Notes under the pieces: model-generated
Seen by the model: only the letters and a program-made list of their open reading frames with translations
What the model was told of the DNA's origin: nothing
Database searches by the model: none
Part shown: piece by piece, positions 24,295 to 32,811 of the stretch
Layout: the number at the start of each line of letters is the position of its first letter
How positions within the stretch are numbered: the stretch's first letter is position 1
Translations under genes and position numbers: made by a program
Assembly: GCF_963678635.1 (NCBI RefSeq)
Contig: NC_087068.1
Coordinates: forward strand, 57,335,896-57,399,895
DNA: 64,000 bases
DNA from: Symsagittifera roscoffensis
Taxonomy: Eukaryota > Xenacoelomorpha > Acoela > Convolutidae
Direction of reading: 5' to 3'

Positions 24295-25428
24295 TTCAAA
24301 AAACTATCAAAAATTGCTACCCAACAGTCACAGAATCAGTCTTCACCGACATCATCCCAAGATAACCAAACACCACCTTCAACTACTCAAAATCCTCAAA
24401 CATCTACACGAATTTCTTTTCAAGACAATCCATACACTTTTGAAGAACGACATGCTCGTTTATCAGAACCACTAGAACCAGTTCAACGACAAGCACCTTT
24501 AAGCGAACCAACATATAACCTATATCCAACACTACCACAAGAACTAAGTAGAATAAAAAATTCTAGTCAAAACCAAAATACAGTCGAAATAAATAGACAA
24601 ATTATACATCCTCGACGAAACAGAAATTTTCAAACTCCCCGAGTTCATTTTGATATACCTCAATCCCCATCACAAAACACTCCAGAAAACCCCATTGGTA
24701 TATTACCAGAAACCCCTACGCTTCTTTCACAACGTAGCACCTCAAGCCTACCATCAGATTACTTAGGTTCAACACCAACATCTGAGCAAATACGTGAAAA
24801 TCCCTTTAACCCCCCAAACCAGGCATCACGATTTCCATATTGGACTACACATTCATTTACACAAGGTGAACCAAATTTAGTCAATGACCCCATAGATATT
24901 TCTACGGATACAACAACATCCTCATCACTACCAGAAACATTATCACTACCATCAACACCATCAATAAGCCAGTTTTCACCACCACCCTTTAACTTAAATT
25001 TTCCAAATAATCTCGACGCCAGATATCGAGAACAATCATCAATAAATATTCCTTTAAGATTAGATTGGAATACATTCACAGCACCTCCACCATTATTTGG
25101 ACAACATCAAGAAAGTAACCGCCTTCATAACTGGGCACTTAATAGATTACAATATCGCCAAGATATTCACAACGATATCCGTGATCACAATATTCAAATA
25201 CTCCAACAAAACAGTTTACAATTAAAGTTTGAAATCACAGTTAAGTTAAATAACATTACCCAACATCCCTACCCATTAAATCCACCTAACATAACAGCTC
25301 AATCACTACCACCACCGTTTATAACTACTGAAGTAATATATAAATACGACAGATATACCAAAAACACAATTGGTTACATTACATTTTATAACCCATACTC
25401 AGGATTATCATACACATGTATATTCTAA
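24295..25428 (+). CDS. Element B methionine-free frame (ORF5)
   Basis: The frame is open for 377 codons after TAATAA (24289-24294), with no in-frame ATG. The part shared without indels by A, B and C starts at the GCT codon at 24316 and is 371 codons plus 13 overlapping bases with env. Just upstream B and C differ by a one-base indel, so coding conservation begins near 24310-24316. The Pro/Ser/Thr/Gln-rich N-terminal two thirds is followed by a folded-looking C-terminal third. The 62-aa ORF4 ends at 24286, and this frame is closed before 24295, so a simple ribosomal frameshift from ORF4 cannot feed it. Splicing to a candidate acceptor such as TCAG before TCTTCACC (24330-24337) or non-AUG initiation are options. 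Confidence 0.78.
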   Translation, partial: FKKLSKIATQQSQNQSSPTSSQDNQTPPSTTQNPQTSTRISFQDNPYTFEERHARLSEPLEPVQRQAPLSEPTYNLYPTLPQELSRIKNSSQNQNTVEINRQIIHPRRNRNFQTPRVHFDIPQSPSQNTPENPIGILPETPTLLSQRSTSSLPSDYLGSTPTSEQIRENPFNPPNQASRFPYWTTHSFTQGEPNLVNDPIDISTDTTTSSSLPETLSLPSTPSISQFSPPPFNLNFPNNLDARYREQSSINIPLRLDWNTFTAPPPLFGQHQESNRLHNWALNRLQYRQDIHNDIRDHNIQILQQNSLQLKFEITVKLNNITQHPYPLNPPNITAQSLPPPFITTEVIYKYDRYTKNTIGYITFYNPYSGLSYTCIF

Positions 25429-28034
25429 AATTATTAATTTTTCTCCAACTCCTTTTTCTAGTAATCTCAAATCAAAACATAAACCTTTCCCCTCGTACAG
25501 GACCACAAGATTTATTAGTAACACATTACGATTGTGAAGAAAATGAACAAAAAACACTACATAAATATGCAATAAATCAAGTATCACAATGTGAAACAGA
25601 ACCACAAGCTATAGAAACCACAGATGTAATAGCAACACTCTATTCAAAAGCCCGAGCAACAACAGTTACAGGTTATAAATTCACAGCGACATTTTCCGAA
25701 AAGAAAGTACATTGTTCACAAGTCTCCAACGGCAACAAAAACCGACTTGACCATGAATCATTCTATCAAAGTAATATAGAACGTCTTTTACATCTCAATC
25801 CCGACGATTGTAAAAATGAATTACTTAGACTAAACATCACACAAAATAAAAACTCCCAAAGAAAATTAGTTAATTTTCAAGTTTTTTCAGACTCTGTACA
25901 TCAATCACAACTTGAAAGACACCAAGGACATATAAAACTAGACGAAAAATACCCGTATAACGGCGCACACGGACGATTAACCTATGACCTACACGATAAA
26001 CATTGGATACCACACATTGGTATAAATGACCCATCAAACTGCAAAGCAGACACAAAAAATAAAGGATACCAAGAAATAATGTTTTTTGATTGGAAAATAC
26101 AACTCGAAAAAATACAACTAACACGAGATTTATCAGATAATACAATGATCTATCAAGGAATCCGACTACCTTGTAAAAATGATCAAGGATATTGCGACCC
26201 TACAACAAGAACACAAGCAACAATTGTTTGGTTCCCCGAAGATACATGTACAACATTTCAAGTAGCAAAAATACACGCTCGTATGATAAAATTTCACGAA
26301 AAATATTTTATACAATCAATTCCATATGAACAAGTCCATCCATCACGAAAACTAAGTTCTAATTTTAGAAACATAGACAATATAGAAAATAAATTGACAC
26401 GTTTTCAAATATATCAAGAAACAGAACTTGCATGTAAATACAGGAATCCACTCCACAGAACACAATACTCTGAAATATTAGTTGAATACGAAAAAGGATT
26501 CGACATGACCACTGGAAAAGTAAAAATCGACCCATATGCCACAGGTCATCCTCTAAACGAAGGAACATCCTATATACCAGTTAATTTTGAAAAAAGCAAC
26601 GGACAACCTGGTGGACATCTAAAACCTTATGACACCAGAAGCACACGCTTACAAGAATTATCACTAATGAATACTACATATTTCGGTAATATCCACTATG
26701 ATATTCATTTAGATATGAAACTAGATTATACAATTAGCCGAATTTTTCAAGAAATGTCACTCTCCGAATTAGAAACACTACACCAACTATGCGAATTAGA
26801 ACGAACACAAATATTACAATCACTTGCACTAGCAGTATTAAAAATACCCTATGCAGGATACTTATTATCAGGAAATAGATCAAATTTTTTAGACTACGAA
26901 GGAAACATCTTATGGTTTTATACTTGTACCAAAAAAGTATCACCACTATACGTTTTTGAAGATAAACGATGTTATAAAAGAATCCCTATCTTTTATAAGA
27001 ATAAAGTACATTTCGTGGATACACTTTCACGAAGAACCTATTTCTGGGATACCGCAGTCCCATGTGGATCAGAAAACAGCCACAATGTAGTACAACTAAA
27101 CCCTGATGAAAATAAATATTATCTTCTCACTCCATATCCCACATTAATGCAATCACTCAAAAAATTTTCACCAGAAAGCATTCGCGCTATCGCTCGAAAC
27201 CCAAATATAGACTTACAATCAATAGGAATCTATTCAAAATCAGATATTCAACATCACATTAGAACACAACAATTCCAAGAATTATTAACACAAATGGACA
27301 CTATACAAAGACAATCAATAGACCAAAATTTACGCAAACTTGCAGAAACCGCAGGATTTGCCGATATCTACACGCAAGACTATAGCGGATATTTTAAAGA
27401 CATTAAAGATTATATATATCTAAACGGTGAAAAATACCGTCCCCAAGATATATCACCAATTAACATTTTTAGCTTTGTTACACTCAAAAATGAGATCCTC
27501 GATTTTCTAGGATGGCCCTACTACATCTTAGAAAAATTGACTATTTTATACGCAATGTTTAACTTTATTGGATTTCTTTTCTCACTTTTAAAAGGAATCT
27601 ACAACACATGTGCTATACACACACAAGTCAATCGACAAGCAAGTGTAGCACGCATACTCTTTGCAGGATTTTTTGGAATCTTTTCTACATCTATAAACAA
27701 AATTCTTTTAGACGCACAAATAAAAGAATATAACACAAAAATAGCAACACGACAAAATACATACGACGAAGAACATAACAATGTAGACATAACGCCAACG
27801 GCACCACAATTACCACCCCTACCAAATAACCATCCACTATCCCTAGTCCCACGAAATTTTCGACATTTAGCAATCACACATAATCCAAATTTTCGACTCA
27901 ATACATCGCAAAGTCCCGTCCAACATATAATAACACATCAATCACAAGATGATAATACTTATGAACAAATTATTGAACAGCCCCATACCACCGCTTTTCA
28001 ATCTCAAAATAATAATTTTTTTAGCCCACGATGA
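25416..28034 (+). CDS. env: Element B envelope-like glycoprotein (ORF6), 872 aa, intact
   Basis: A hydrophobic signal peptide (about residues 3-18) is followed by a long ectodomain with many cysteines and N-glycosylation sequons, then a hydrophobic segment near residues 709-730, a second hydrophobic segment near 744-760, and a polar Pro-rich tail of about 110 residues. This is the architecture of a type I viral membrane glycoprotein. The N-terminal YDC motif followed about 20 residues later by another Cys recalls glycoproteins of negative-strand RNA viruses such as chuviruses, from which some retroelement envelopes derive; that link is a low-confidence impression. The ATG lies 13 bases inside the end of ORF5 and the TGA overlaps the ATG of ORF7. 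The protein presumably could allow particle release and cell entry, but nothing here proves infectivity. Confidence 0.85.
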   Translation: MYILKLLIFLQLLFLVISNQNINLSPRTGPQDLLVTHYDCEENEQKTLHKYAINQVSQCETEPQAIETTDVIATLYSKARATTVTGYKFTATFSEKKVHCSQVSNGNKNRLDHESFYQSNIERLLHLNPDDCKNELLRLNITQNKNSQRKLVNFQVFSDSVHQSQLERHQGHIKLDEKYPYNGAHGRLTYDLHDKHWIPHIGINDPSNCKADTKNKGYQEIMFFDWKIQLEKIQLTRDLSDNTMIYQGIRLPCKNDQGYCDPTTRTQATIVWFPEDTCTTFQVAKIHARMIKFHEKYFIQSIPYEQVHPSRKLSSNFRNIDNIENKLTRFQIYQETELACKYRNPLHRTQYSEILVEYEKGFDMTTGKVKIDPYATGHPLNEGTSYIPVNFEKSNGQPGGHLKPYDTRSTRLQELSLMNTTYFGNIHYDIHLDMKLDYTISRIFQEMSLSELETLHQLCELERTQILQSLALAVLKIPYAGYLLSGNRSNFLDYEGNILWFYTCTKKVSPLYVFEDKRCYKRIPIFYKNKVHFVDTLSRRTYFWDTAVPCGSENSHNVVQLNPDENKYYLLTPYPTLMQSLKKFSPESIRAIARNPNIDLQSIGIYSKSDIQHHIRTQQFQELLTQMDTIQRQSIDQNLRKLAETAGFADIYTQDYSGYFKDIKDYIYLNGEKYRPQDISPINIFSFVTLKNEILDFLGWPYYILEKLTILYAMFNFIGFLFSLLKGIYNTCAIHTQVNRQASVARILFAGFFGIFSTSINKILLDAQIKEYNTKIATRQNTYDEEHNNVDITPTAPQLPPLPNNHPLSLVPRNFRHLAITHNPNFRLNTSQSPVQHIITHQSQDDNTYEQIIEQPHTTAFQSQNNNFFSPR

Positions 28035-29830
28035 GCCGCCAACTTGGATCACTACACCGATCAAATTCCCATCCAACCAATCTTACCTCTCCAATCCCAA
28101 TCATACCACTTTTTGCTTTTCCGCCACCCGATTTCCCATCTAGCAAAGTAACATCAGGCATGAATTCCGACACTAACTCACATATTTCAGTTTTATACTC
28201 CATCTCACAGCTAAATAACCCGAATATTGAAACCCCCGATGAATTTGCCGACTCAGAACCATCCCCATCCAATAATTTTCATAACTCTCCTAATTTTTCT
28301 CAACCCCCTTTTCAACCCATATTATCCAATAACCCTGACCCAATCACCCCCACACCCTCTTATGCTTCCCAAGTTACCCCAACCTATTCCTCATACCATT
28401 CTGACCAATCATCTCATTCTCCAGACACCCCCCGAATCTCCCCAGAGCTAGATAATTTTATTACCCTCCAACAACAACCCTACCACCTTAACACCCCGAC
28501 CATAAACCAAATCTCCTCCACTACAAATTCATCCAATCCCCCTACACCCTCTTCAAATTATACTGAATCATTAACACCATCATCCACATCCACTATATCT
28601 TCACTAAACACTAATAGAGCTTACCGCACTTTTAAAAGAAAATTCCCCAACCATCCTTTCCCAGCAAAACCAGGAACAGCCCGTGAATACATCAACCACC
28701 CCCAGCATACTAACACTAAAGAATTTTTAGCTATCACTTTACCCTCGTTTCCACAATACACCTTAAACACCCCTCACGACGCTAACGAAACACGCAACTT
28801 TGTAGATGAATACGTTTTAATGCCCACTCTCTCTTGGACCTCATATTATCATTTTACTAACCCTCTTTGCTTACCTTTATCCAACACTTCCATCGATATA
28901 GAACGAAACAAAGACATGCTATATCAACTAACTACACCACTAACCGCTAGACAGTTTACTTACGTTGGATATAAAAAATCACTAAAAATACACACTGCAC
29001 CTAGAGCTAATGAATATACACTAGAATACTACGATCACAACATCATCAGAGCTAACCAAGATCAATTCTTAGACGACGATCGCTTCGCTAATCCACAAAT
29101 CACCGAGAAATTTTTCATCAAGACACCATATGTATTTACACTAAACATCTTCGACCGAAAGTTTGATCACATTATTTCAGAAGCACTAACAAACACACAA
29201 GCATACGAAAGTTTTAAAGAACGCTTCCAAATCTTTTCACTAACCTTTCATTTCCTTGCACCACACGAAAGAGATTTGCACTGCTCACATGATATTATGT
29301 TGCGCACTAAACAAACACATACATACAGTTACTATCGTTTCATCCAAAATCACTTTGACCTCCACACACCCTCTAGACAACCACACCATCGTTTTCAATT
29401 CATCAATTCAAAATACACTTCACCGTATTTCCTAAATTTCACATATTGTATTAAAGACACTAACCTCCATGGTATTCTTCGTAATTATGACCCCATAACC
29501 CAATTGTACATTTTCTGCCCCATCACCAAGACCTTCAACGCCGAAGAATCCCGACCCTTCCTTATCCCGCACGAGTTTGTACAGCCTATAGAAATCCCAA
29601 TTTTAGAATTCATCCACAACACTAAATTTAACCACAAATTATATAACTTAATCCAAAACACACCTTATGAGTTTGCAGTAGGCACTGAAGAACTAACCAC
29701 TATTAAGGCACTTCAATTGCTTTGGCCACTGCTTCAGACTAAAAATATCATCCGCATTCTAGCTAAACTACTAACAACTTCAGAACTAATTCACGACATC
29801 TTCCCCCACGGTTTTTTCCCCGACGACTAA
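28031..29830 (+). CDS. Element B ORF7, 599-aa protein of unknown function, intact
   Basis: The start codon overlaps the env stop in ATGA (28031-28034). The first 190 residues or so are Pro/Ser/Thr/Asn-rich and probably disordered; the remaining 400 are rich in aromatic residues, His and Asn and look globular, with no signal peptide or membrane segment. No catalytic motif is recognisable. The gene is whole only in B: split by insertion in A and broken by a frameshift and a stop in C, but with mostly synonymous-looking changes there. Its placement as the last gene, coupled to env, suggests expression from the same mRNA as env. Confidence 0.82.
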   Translation: MSRQLGSLHRSNSHPTNLTSPIPIIPLFAFPPPDFPSSKVTSGMNSDTNSHISVLYSISQLNNPNIETPDEFADSEPSPSNNFHNSPNFSQPPFQPILSNNPDPITPTPSYASQVTPTYSSYHSDQSSHSPDTPRISPELDNFITLQQQPYHLNTPTINQISSTTNSSNPPTPSSNYTESLTPSSTSTISSLNTNRAYRTFKRKFPNHPFPAKPGTAREYINHPQHTNTKEFLAITLPSFPQYTLNTPHDANETRNFVDEYVLMPTLSWTSYYHFTNPLCLPLSNTSIDIERNKDMLYQLTTPLTARQFTYVGYKKSLKIHTAPRANEYTLEYYDHNIIRANQDQFLDDDRFANPQITEKFFIKTPYVFTLNIFDRKFDHIISEALTNTQAYESFKERFQIFSLTFHFLAPHERDLHCSHDIMLRTKQTHTYSYYRFIQNHFDLHTPSRQPHHRFQFINSKYTSPYFLNFTYCIKDTNLHGILRNYDPITQLYIFCPITKTFNAEESRPFLIPHEFVQPIEIPILEFIHNTKFNHKLYNLIQNTPYEFAVGTEELTTIKALQLLWPLLQTKNIIRILAKLLTTSELIHDIFPHGFFPDD

Positions 29831-29833
29831 CAG

Positions 29834-29920
29834 GTAAGTATGAATTAAGTGAATATTACTAACTAATTAAAATATTAAAAAACTCACCATACTTTATCCA
29901 TGTTTTCTTTAGATTTTTAG
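29834..29920 (+). other. Element B intron-like segment just after the ORF7 stop
   Basis: CAG|GTAAGTAT, a full-consensus 5' splice site, lies directly after the TAA of ORF7. TACTAAC (29857-29863) matches a branch-point consensus and ATTTTTAG ends the segment at 29920, giving 87 nt; an alternative acceptor ends at 29912. The A copy matches. C keeps the donor, a TTAACTAA and the ATTTTTAG acceptor with an 86-nt length although the interior has diverged. Confidence 0.6.
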
Positions 29921-31435
29921 CCTTCATCCGACAATCACCTACAAAAAACAACAAAAGACAAATAAAAATCGCAAATTTCATCAAACAGATTTCAAAAATT
30001 CTATTAATCTCTTACACTTATAAATTAATAAATTTAATACCAATGCAGTAAATTCATCTATAATATTTTCCCCCAAAGCAGTAAATCTAATTATGATGAA
30101 AATTTGTATCTTAAAATTCCTCCATAACTAGCAGTAAATTTCCAAATTCTATGCAGTAAATTAATAAAATGCAATTGCAGTACTAACCTTTTAATATTTT
30201 CATTCATTCGCACAGAAATTCTATCCACACTCGCACAGCTCGCCCACGAAGAATTGTTTAAAATAATGAATTTCAGTTTCAAGTTTTCACACTCAACAAC
30301 TCTAACATATAATAACATGTTTCAAACTTTCCTTTAACCCGGTTGGAAAGGAATCATATACTAAACAAAACTAACCAACGCAGCTTACTAAATACCACAA
30401 ATCATAGAATAACAGCATGACTAAGAAAAGGAAACCAACGGTACCCAAACCGGATTAACCCAGTTTAAAACTGGATAATTTATTCTTTTGAGGACTATTA
30501 TAAAGTCTAAGAAAGAAATAATAAAACACAAAAAAGTCGAAAGACAAACCCATACCACAAACAATTTGATTTTTGAAAAAAGGACACAACCAACAAAACA
30601 TAAGTAAGACCACAACAAACCCAACATAAAACGTTGTCACATAACAGGACCCCTCACAAAAACCGCATGAAATCATACTCCCACTCCTGGCCTAACCCAC
30701 CAGGAAGGACGTCCTGAGCATGCTCTATAGCCGGCCTAACCCACCGTGCTACATCCACGCTTTGTGACCACACCTCTATTTTTAATAAGAGCTACTCAAG
30801 TGTGAGTAACTCTTCAAAATAACTGAACTAAAACAAAAAGCTTTTGTGAAAACAACTAACTAAAATCATAACTAAAAAATATTAAACTAATAAATGTTTT
30901 ATAAAATGTAAATTACATTATGCAATACATAGATCAGAATACAACACCAAGGACGAACATCTAAAGACAAAACGACCCCACTACACTCGAGAGAGAATGA
31001 CCAACCACAATCGATATGCCACTCACAATCACAACTCAAAGGATTTAGAGTACGACTTGACTTCGCAGAAAAGGACTTCATTGAACTAGACCAATGACCA
31101 CCTCGATGTTCAAGTATACGTACAGATCCGAGTAACCAGGCATCCCCTCCACGCACAATCTCCACGCCATTCCCAAACTAGATCAGACACAAAAGAAGTT
31201 CTCCACGCAGAACAGAAAAACCTGACATAGCAAACCATTCTGAAATCAGATTTGAGTTTGTTGCAAAGACTTAGTCGTTGTCACTAGAAGACACAACGTC
31301 TTATGTCTCTAACTCCAGCTTCCTGGAACTTCTTTAATAAAAAGGAAACAGAAGAAATAAGATGTTCGCCAAACACCAACGTCCATCATCCATCCTTCGA
31401 ATTGCAGAAGAACTATTCTAAAAAACTCTGTAAAA

Positions 31436-31445
31436 CCCGGATGGG
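31436..31445 (+). other. Element B probable polypurine tract
   Basis: CCCGGATGGG immediately before the 3' LTR, conserved in A (34417-34426) and C (59529-59538). The purine run is short (GGATGGG), so the exact plus-strand primer is uncertain. Confidence 0.55.
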
Positions 31446-31855
31446 TGGAACCTGATCTAAACTACATTTTATGATTGGATAATTTAGATATTTTACCAAT
31501 GTAAAGTATTTAATATTAACCAATCATGATCCATCTAACTAACAACCCACTTATTTGTAAGTGCTGAAGTTACTTGTAATTTCAGCACCAGAGAGATTTG
31601 AATTTAACTTAGAAATTAGTTGGACTCTCCCGAGCACTTCAGCAGCCGCAATAAACCAGTATACCCTAGATCTATTGAGCCTAGCAGAGACTAGTTAAAC
31701 AACCTGAGACTAGATAGTATAAGAGTAAGATTAGGATCGGTATTAGACTAAGAAGTTGCACGAATCTATCCGGCCGAAAATAAGATAGCGTGACGAGCAG
31801 ACGGTGTACCCTATCCGAAATTACTCTATGAGTTATACACCCAAGTCATAACTCA
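31446..31855 (+). repeat. Element B 3' LTR, 410 bp
   Basis: By eye identical to the 5' LTR at 12964-13373 and to the A 3' LTR at 34427-34836. It is followed by CTTT (31856-31859), the right target duplication, and then by the remainder of ORF7 of element A. Confidence 0.96.
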
Positions 31856-32811
31856 CTTTATCCAACACTTCCATCGATATAGAACGAAACAAAGACATGC
31901 TATATCAACTAACTACACCACTAACCGCTAGACAGTTTACTTACGTTGGATATAAAAAATCACTAAAAATACACACTGCACCTAGAGCTAATGAATATAC
32001 ACTAGAATACTACGATCACAACATCATCAGAGCTAACCAAGATCAATTCTTAGACGACGATCGCTTCGCTAATCCACAAATCACCGAGAAATTTTTCATC
32101 AAGACACCATATGTATTTACACTAAACATCTTCGACCGAAAGTTTGATCACATTATTTCAGAAGCACTAACAAACACACAAGCATACGAAAGTTTTAAAG
32201 AACGCTTCCAAATCTTTTCACTAACCTTTCATTTCCTTGCACCACACGAAAGAGATTTGCACTGCTCACATGATATTATGTTGCGCACTAAACAAACACA
32301 TACATACAGTTACTATCGTTTCATCCAAAATCACTTTGACCTCCACACACCCTCTAGACAACCACACCATCGTTTTCAATTCATCAATTCAAAATACACT
32401 TCACCGTATTTCCTAAATTTCACATATTGTATTAAAGACACTAACCTCCATGGTATTCTTCGTAATTATGACCCCATAACCCAATTGTACATTTTCTGCC
32501 CCATCACCAAGACCTTCAACGCCGAAGAATCCCGACCCTTCCTTATCCCGCACGAGTTTGTACAGCCTATAGAAATCCCAATTTTAGAATTCATCCACAA
32601 CACTAAATTTAACCACAAATTATATAACTTAATCCAAAACACACCTTATGAGTTTATAGTAGGCACTGAAGAACTAACCACTATTAAGGCACTTCAATTG
32701 CTTTGGCCACTGCTTCAGACTAAAAATATCATCCGCATTCTAGCTAAACTACTAACAACTTCAGAACTAATTCACGACATCTTCCCCCACGGTTTTTTCC
32801 CCGACGACTAA
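31856..32811 (+). pseudogene. Element A ORF7, 3' part
   Basis: The continuation of the gene cut at 12963, beginning with the repeated CTTT. The frame is open to TAA at 32809-32811. It matches B at almost every position; one visible replacement changes Ala to Ile near the C-terminus (at about 32657). An ATG at 31897 is internal and should not be taken as a separate gene start. Confidence 0.92.

Larger units (their letters stand above)
29831..31445 (+). other. Element B 3' region without a gene
   Basis: About 1.6 kb after ORF7 with no supported coding frame. It holds the intron-like segment 29834-29920; four copies of GCAGTAAAT (30045, 30078, 30131, 30153) plus a GCAGTACTA (30177); a perfect hairpin CCAGTTT-A-AAACTGG at 30460-30474; and two GGCCTAACCCACC words near 30690 and 30734. 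It ends CCCGGATGGG directly before the LTR, probably the plus-strand primer (polypurine) region. Small antisense frames here do not show coding-type conservation. Confidence 0.7.
12964..31855 (+). mobile_element. Element B: complete 18.9-kb Ty3/gypsy-like retrotransposon with env-like and accessory genes
   Basis: The element is bounded by two 410-bp LTRs (12964-13373 and 31446-31855) that look identical by eye, begin TG and end CA, and are flanked by CTTT. Internal order: primer-binding site, ORF0, structured leader, ORF1, gag-pol, two small membrane genes, a Met-free frame, env-like gene, ORF7, 3' region. At 18,892 bp it is far longer than typical Ty3/gypsy elements (about 5-10 kb). Identical LTRs and near-identity with A indicate recent insertion. 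The only obvious lesion is one TGA in gag-pol. Confidence 0.95.

Noticed and set aside
24284-24316. Programmed -1 frameshift from ORF4 into the Met-free frame
   Set aside because: The ORF5 frame has two stop codons before ORF4 ends plus eight bases, so the two frames do not overlap; in C the relative phase is different.
30421-30676. Antisense 68- and 73-codon frames, repeated at 33402-33657 and 58535-58790
   Set aside because: They overlap each other and cover a conserved hairpin in non-coding sequence; hydrophobic content is a product of A-rich + strand DNA.
30899-31165. Antisense 88-codon frame in the 3' region, with counterparts at 33880-34146 and 59011-59298
   Set aside because: A and B are near-identical copies, and against C the amino-acid changes are about as frequent as expected without protein-level constraint. 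No start signals or family match.
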